DNA from: Variovorax paradoxus
Lineage (GTDB): Bacteria; Pseudomonadota; Gammaproteobacteria; Burkholderiales; Burkholderiaceae_C
DNA: 64,000 nucleotides
Assembly (NCBI RefSeq): GCF_000834655.1
Contig: NZ_JXQQ01000084.1
Coordinates: forward strand, 62,001 to 126,000
Direction of reading: 5' to 3'
Shown here: piece after piece, positions 61,867 to 64,000 of the stretch
Numbering within the stretch: position 1 is the stretch's first letter
Layout of the letters: every line of letters starts with the position of its first letter
Position numbers and translations under genes: made by a program
The notes under the pieces: model-generated
The model's database searches: none
Seen by the model: only the letters and a program-made list of their open reading frames with translations
Told to the model about the DNA's origin: nothing

Positions 61867-63698
61867 TGGCGACGAAAGCCGTTTCCCGGCGCGCAACCGG
61901 CGCGCCCGCTGCGGGCGTGCGCTACCGCATCGAGTGTGCGGATCTGCACGCGCATCTCTTCGCCGTCACGCTGACCATCGACGCGCCTGCCGCGCTGCAG
62001 CGCGTGACGCTGCCGGTGTGGATTCCGGGCAGCTACCTCGTGCGCGAGTTCGCCAAGAACCTGCAGGGCCTGCGCGCCGTGCAGGGACGCCGCAAGCCCG
62101 CGCTCACGCAGGTCGACAAATGCAGCTGGCTGGTCGACTGCGCACCGGGCCAGCCGCTGGTGCTGCATTACCAGGTCTGCGCGTACGACAACTCGGTGCG
62201 TACCGCGTGGCTGGACGCCGAGCGCGGCTTCTTCAACGGCACGAGCCTGTGCCTGCGGGTCGAAGGTCAGACCGATGCGCCGCACGCGCTCGAAATCGTT
62301 GCCCCCGCATCGACAGCCGATGGCGCCGCGTGGTCGTGCGCCACCGCGCTCGTGCACTCGAAGGTGGACAAGCAGGGCTTCGGCACCTACCAGGCCAGCG
62401 GCTACGACGAGCTGGCCGACAGCCCCGTCGAAATGGGCGCCTTCTGGAGCGCCGAGTTCGACGCCTGCGGCGTGCCGCACCGCTTCGTGATCGCGGGCGC
62501 CTCGGCCTCGTTCGACGGCGACCGGCTCATTGCCGACACCAAAGCCATCTGCGAAGCCGAGATCCGTTTCTGGCACGGCGACAAGGCCGGCAAGCGCGGC
62601 GGGCCGAAGCTGCCGATCGACCGCTACGTCTTCATGCTCAATGCGGTGGACGACGGCTACGGCGGGCTCGAGCATCGCCATTCCACGGCGCTCATCTGCA
62701 ACCGCCGCGACCTGCCGCAGCGCGGCGAAAAGAAGAAGCAGCCCGAGGGCTACACGACGCTGATGGGCCTCATCAGCCACGAGTACTTCCACACCTGGAA
62801 CGTCAAGCGCATGCGACCCGCGGAGTTCGCCCACTACGACTACAGCCGCGAGAACTACACGCAGCTCCTGTGGTTCTTCGAGGGCTTCACGAGTTACTAC
62901 GACGACCTGCTGCTGCGCCGCGCCGGGCGCATCGACGATGCGGCCTACCTGCGGCTGCTCAACAAGACCATCAACCAGGTGCAGCAGACGCCGGGCCGGC
63001 TCGTGCAGCCCGTGGCCGACGCGAGCTTCGACGCCTGGGTCAAGTACTACCGCCAGGACGAGCAGACGCCCAACAGCACGGTGAGCTACTACACCAAGGG
63101 CGCGCTGGTGGCGCTGTGCTTCGATCTCACGCTGCGCCACGAAGGCAAGGGCTCGCTGGACGACGTGATGCGCCACCTGTGGACGCACAGCAGCGGCGGG
63201 CCGATCAGCGAAGCGGACATCGCTGCCGCGCTCGAGGCTGTGAGCGGCCGCTCGTATGCGCAGGAACTCGCACGCTGGGTGCATTCGACCGAGGAGCTTC
63301 CGCTCTCGCAACTGCTGCGCGCGCACGGCGTGGCGACGCTCGAAGACCCGTCGCAGCAGGCGCAGGTGCTCGGCCTGCGCGTGGCCGAAGCCAACGGCAG
63401 CGTGCAGGTGAAGGTGGTGCTGCGCGGCGGTGCGGCTGAAAAGGCCGGTTTCTCCGCGAACGACGAGTGGGTCGGCATCGAGCTGCCCGCCGTCGGCAAG
63501 AAAAAATCGTCGCAGGCCTGGCGCATCGCCAAGCTCGACGACCTGGCGCTCTACCTGGGCGACACGACGAAATTCACAGCCATCGTTGCGCGCGACCGCA
63601 AGCTGCTGCGTCTGCCGCTCACGCTCCCGACCGGCGTGACCACCTGGCGCCTGTTCACGCACGACGCCGCCAAAGTAACGGCCTGGCTGGCCGGCTAA
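61866..63698 (+). CDS. M61-family metallopeptidase with PDZ domain
   Basis: A 610-aa glycyl-aminopeptidase-like enzyme. The N-terminal beta domain has LPVWIPGSYLVREFAKNL. The zinc site is SHEYFHTWNVKRMRP (H305, E306, H309) with FFEGFTSYYDDL supplying the third ligand. A C-terminal PDZ-like part holds VVLRGGAAEKAGFSANDEWV. No signal peptide is obvious. Coupled to dsbC by a 1-nt overlap, so quality control of envelope proteins is possible. Confidence 0.92.
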   Translation: MATKAVSRRATGAPAAGVRYRIECADLHAHLFAVTLTIDAPAALQRVTLPVWIPGSYLVREFAKNLQGLRAVQGRRKPALTQVDKCSWLVDCAPGQPLVLHYQVCAYDNSVRTAWLDAERGFFNGTSLCLRVEGQTDAPHALEIVAPASTADGAAWSCATALVHSKVDKQGFGTYQASGYDELADSPVEMGAFWSAEFDACGVPHRFVIAGASASFDGDRLIADTKAICEAEIRFWHGDKAGKRGGPKLPIDRYVFMLNAVDDGYGGLEHRHSTALICNRRDLPQRGEKKKQPEGYTTLMGLISHEYFHTWNVKRMRPAEFAHYDYSRENYTQLLWFFEGFTSYYDDLLLRRAGRIDDAAYLRLLNKTINQVQQTPGRLVQPVADASFDAWVKYYRQDEQTPNSTVSYYTKGALVALCFDLTLRHEGKGSLDDVMRHLWTHSSGGPISEADIAAALEAVSGRSYAQELARWVHSTEELPLSQLLRAHGVATLEDPSQQAQVLGLRVAEANGSVQVKVVLRGGAAEKAGFSANDEWVGIELPAVGKKKSSQAWRIAKLDDLALYLGDTTKFTAIVARDRKLLRLPLTLPTGVTTWRLFTHDAAKVTAWLAG

Positions 63699-64000
63699 GC
63701 GGCGTTTTCGGTCGCCGCGGGCTGCTGCCGCACGAACAGCATCGGCTGCGGTTCGCCCACCAGCACGCAGGGCTTGCCGGTGCGGCGGCAGTGCTCCTGC
63801 ACGCGCCAGTAGGCGCCGTGACTCACGCAGCCGGTCTGGCAGATCACGAGATCGGCGGCGCGCAGGCCCGCCTCGAGCGCGAGGTGGTCGGCATCGTCGC
63901 CGCCGTCGTGATGCAGGTAGCGTCCACCGGCGATTTCAACCAGCTGGCGAGCGAGCGAAGGCGCCTCTTCTTCACGGCCCACGCACAGCACGGCTTTCTC
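63695..64000 (-). CDS. DUF2325 protein, N-terminus cut by the window edge
   Basis: The visible 101 codons carry the DUF2325 pattern: AVLCVGREEEAPSLARQLVE, GGRYLHHDGGDDADHLA, LRAADLVICQTGCVSHGAYW, RVQEHCRRTGKPCVLVGE. The frame continues past 64000; ATG 63991 is internal to the first strand and is not the likely start. Its stop overlaps that of the M61 gene by 3 nt, tail to tail. Function of the family is unknown. Confidence 0.85.
   Translation of the reverse strand, partial: EKAVLCVGREEEAPSLARQLVEIAGGRYLHHDGGDDADHLALEAGLRAADLVICQTGCVSHGAYWRVQEHCRRTGKPCVLVGEPQPMLFVRQQPAATENAA

Noticed and set aside
1-64000. CRISPR arrays, prophage and insertion sequences
   Set aside because: No regularly spaced direct repeats, no transposase, integrase or phage structural genes were seen; VgrG and PAAR belong to type VI secretion.

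Overview
The window is GC-rich, densely packed DNA from a betaproteobacterium, most likely a member of the Comamonadaceae close to Variovorax. The basis is gene content and order: a formyl-CoA transferase/oxalyl-CoA decarboxylase cluster, a tripartite tricarboxylate transporter, rubA-pilGHIJ-chpA, dusB-fis-purH, and pyrR-pyrB with a dihydroorotase-like gene. Species cannot be fixed by reading alone. No prophage, CRISPR array, rRNA or intact insertion sequence is visible.

Region 1 (1-15680) looks like an oxalate unit. On the minus strand lie oxc, two frc copies separated by a tiny PAS protein, then a second transcription unit of an unknown 110-aa protein, a sucCD-type CoA ligase pair, a fumarylacetoacetase-family enzyme, a PanE-family reductase (candidate oxalyl-CoA reductase) and pyruvate kinase (cut by the left edge). 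A Crp/Fnr regulator is divergent from oxc. Beyond it is a TctCBA-type transporter operon whose last gene is a kinase-like BON protein. The same palindrome, TTGACC-N2-GGTCAA, sits in the oxc/regulator gap and upstream of tctC, which suggests one regulon for uptake and breakdown.

Region 2 (15821-26022) holds tRNA-Arg(CCT), several small membrane or unknown proteins, one apparently frameshifted small gene, plsC, and the pyrimidine cluster pyrR-pyrB-pyrX with ruvX and yqgE, divergent from a photolyase. The dihydroorotase-like protein has lost its metal-binding histidines.

Region 3 (26078-31312) is an orphan type VI secretion island: vgrG, a DUF4123-like adaptor, four proteins of unknown function and PAAR, closed by a 20-bp-arm terminator. 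The unknown genes look less GC-rich than their surroundings. A second possible effector/immunity pair stands alone at 58473-59920.

Region 4 (31392-44404) carries the type IV pilus chemotaxis system (pilG, pilH, pilI, pilJ, a giant CheA hybrid), a rubredoxin not longer than 56 aa, and divergent thiD-hemL plus a small envelope protein.

Region 5 (44523-51123) holds purH-fis-dusB, a YqaA protein, a glutathione S-transferase, a trypsin-like protease and ychF. Region 6 (51237-57449) is a complete ribose operon rbsBACRKD with tandem LacI-type operators. Region 7 (57451-64000) holds a MOSC protein, the effector/immunity pair, a UbiH-type monooxygenase, dsbC, an M61 peptidase and a DUF2325 protein cut by the right edge.

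A dispersed repeat of about 95 bp occurs six times (plus one variant). Every copy starts 0-7 nt after a stop codon and has the same orientation relative to the gene before it.
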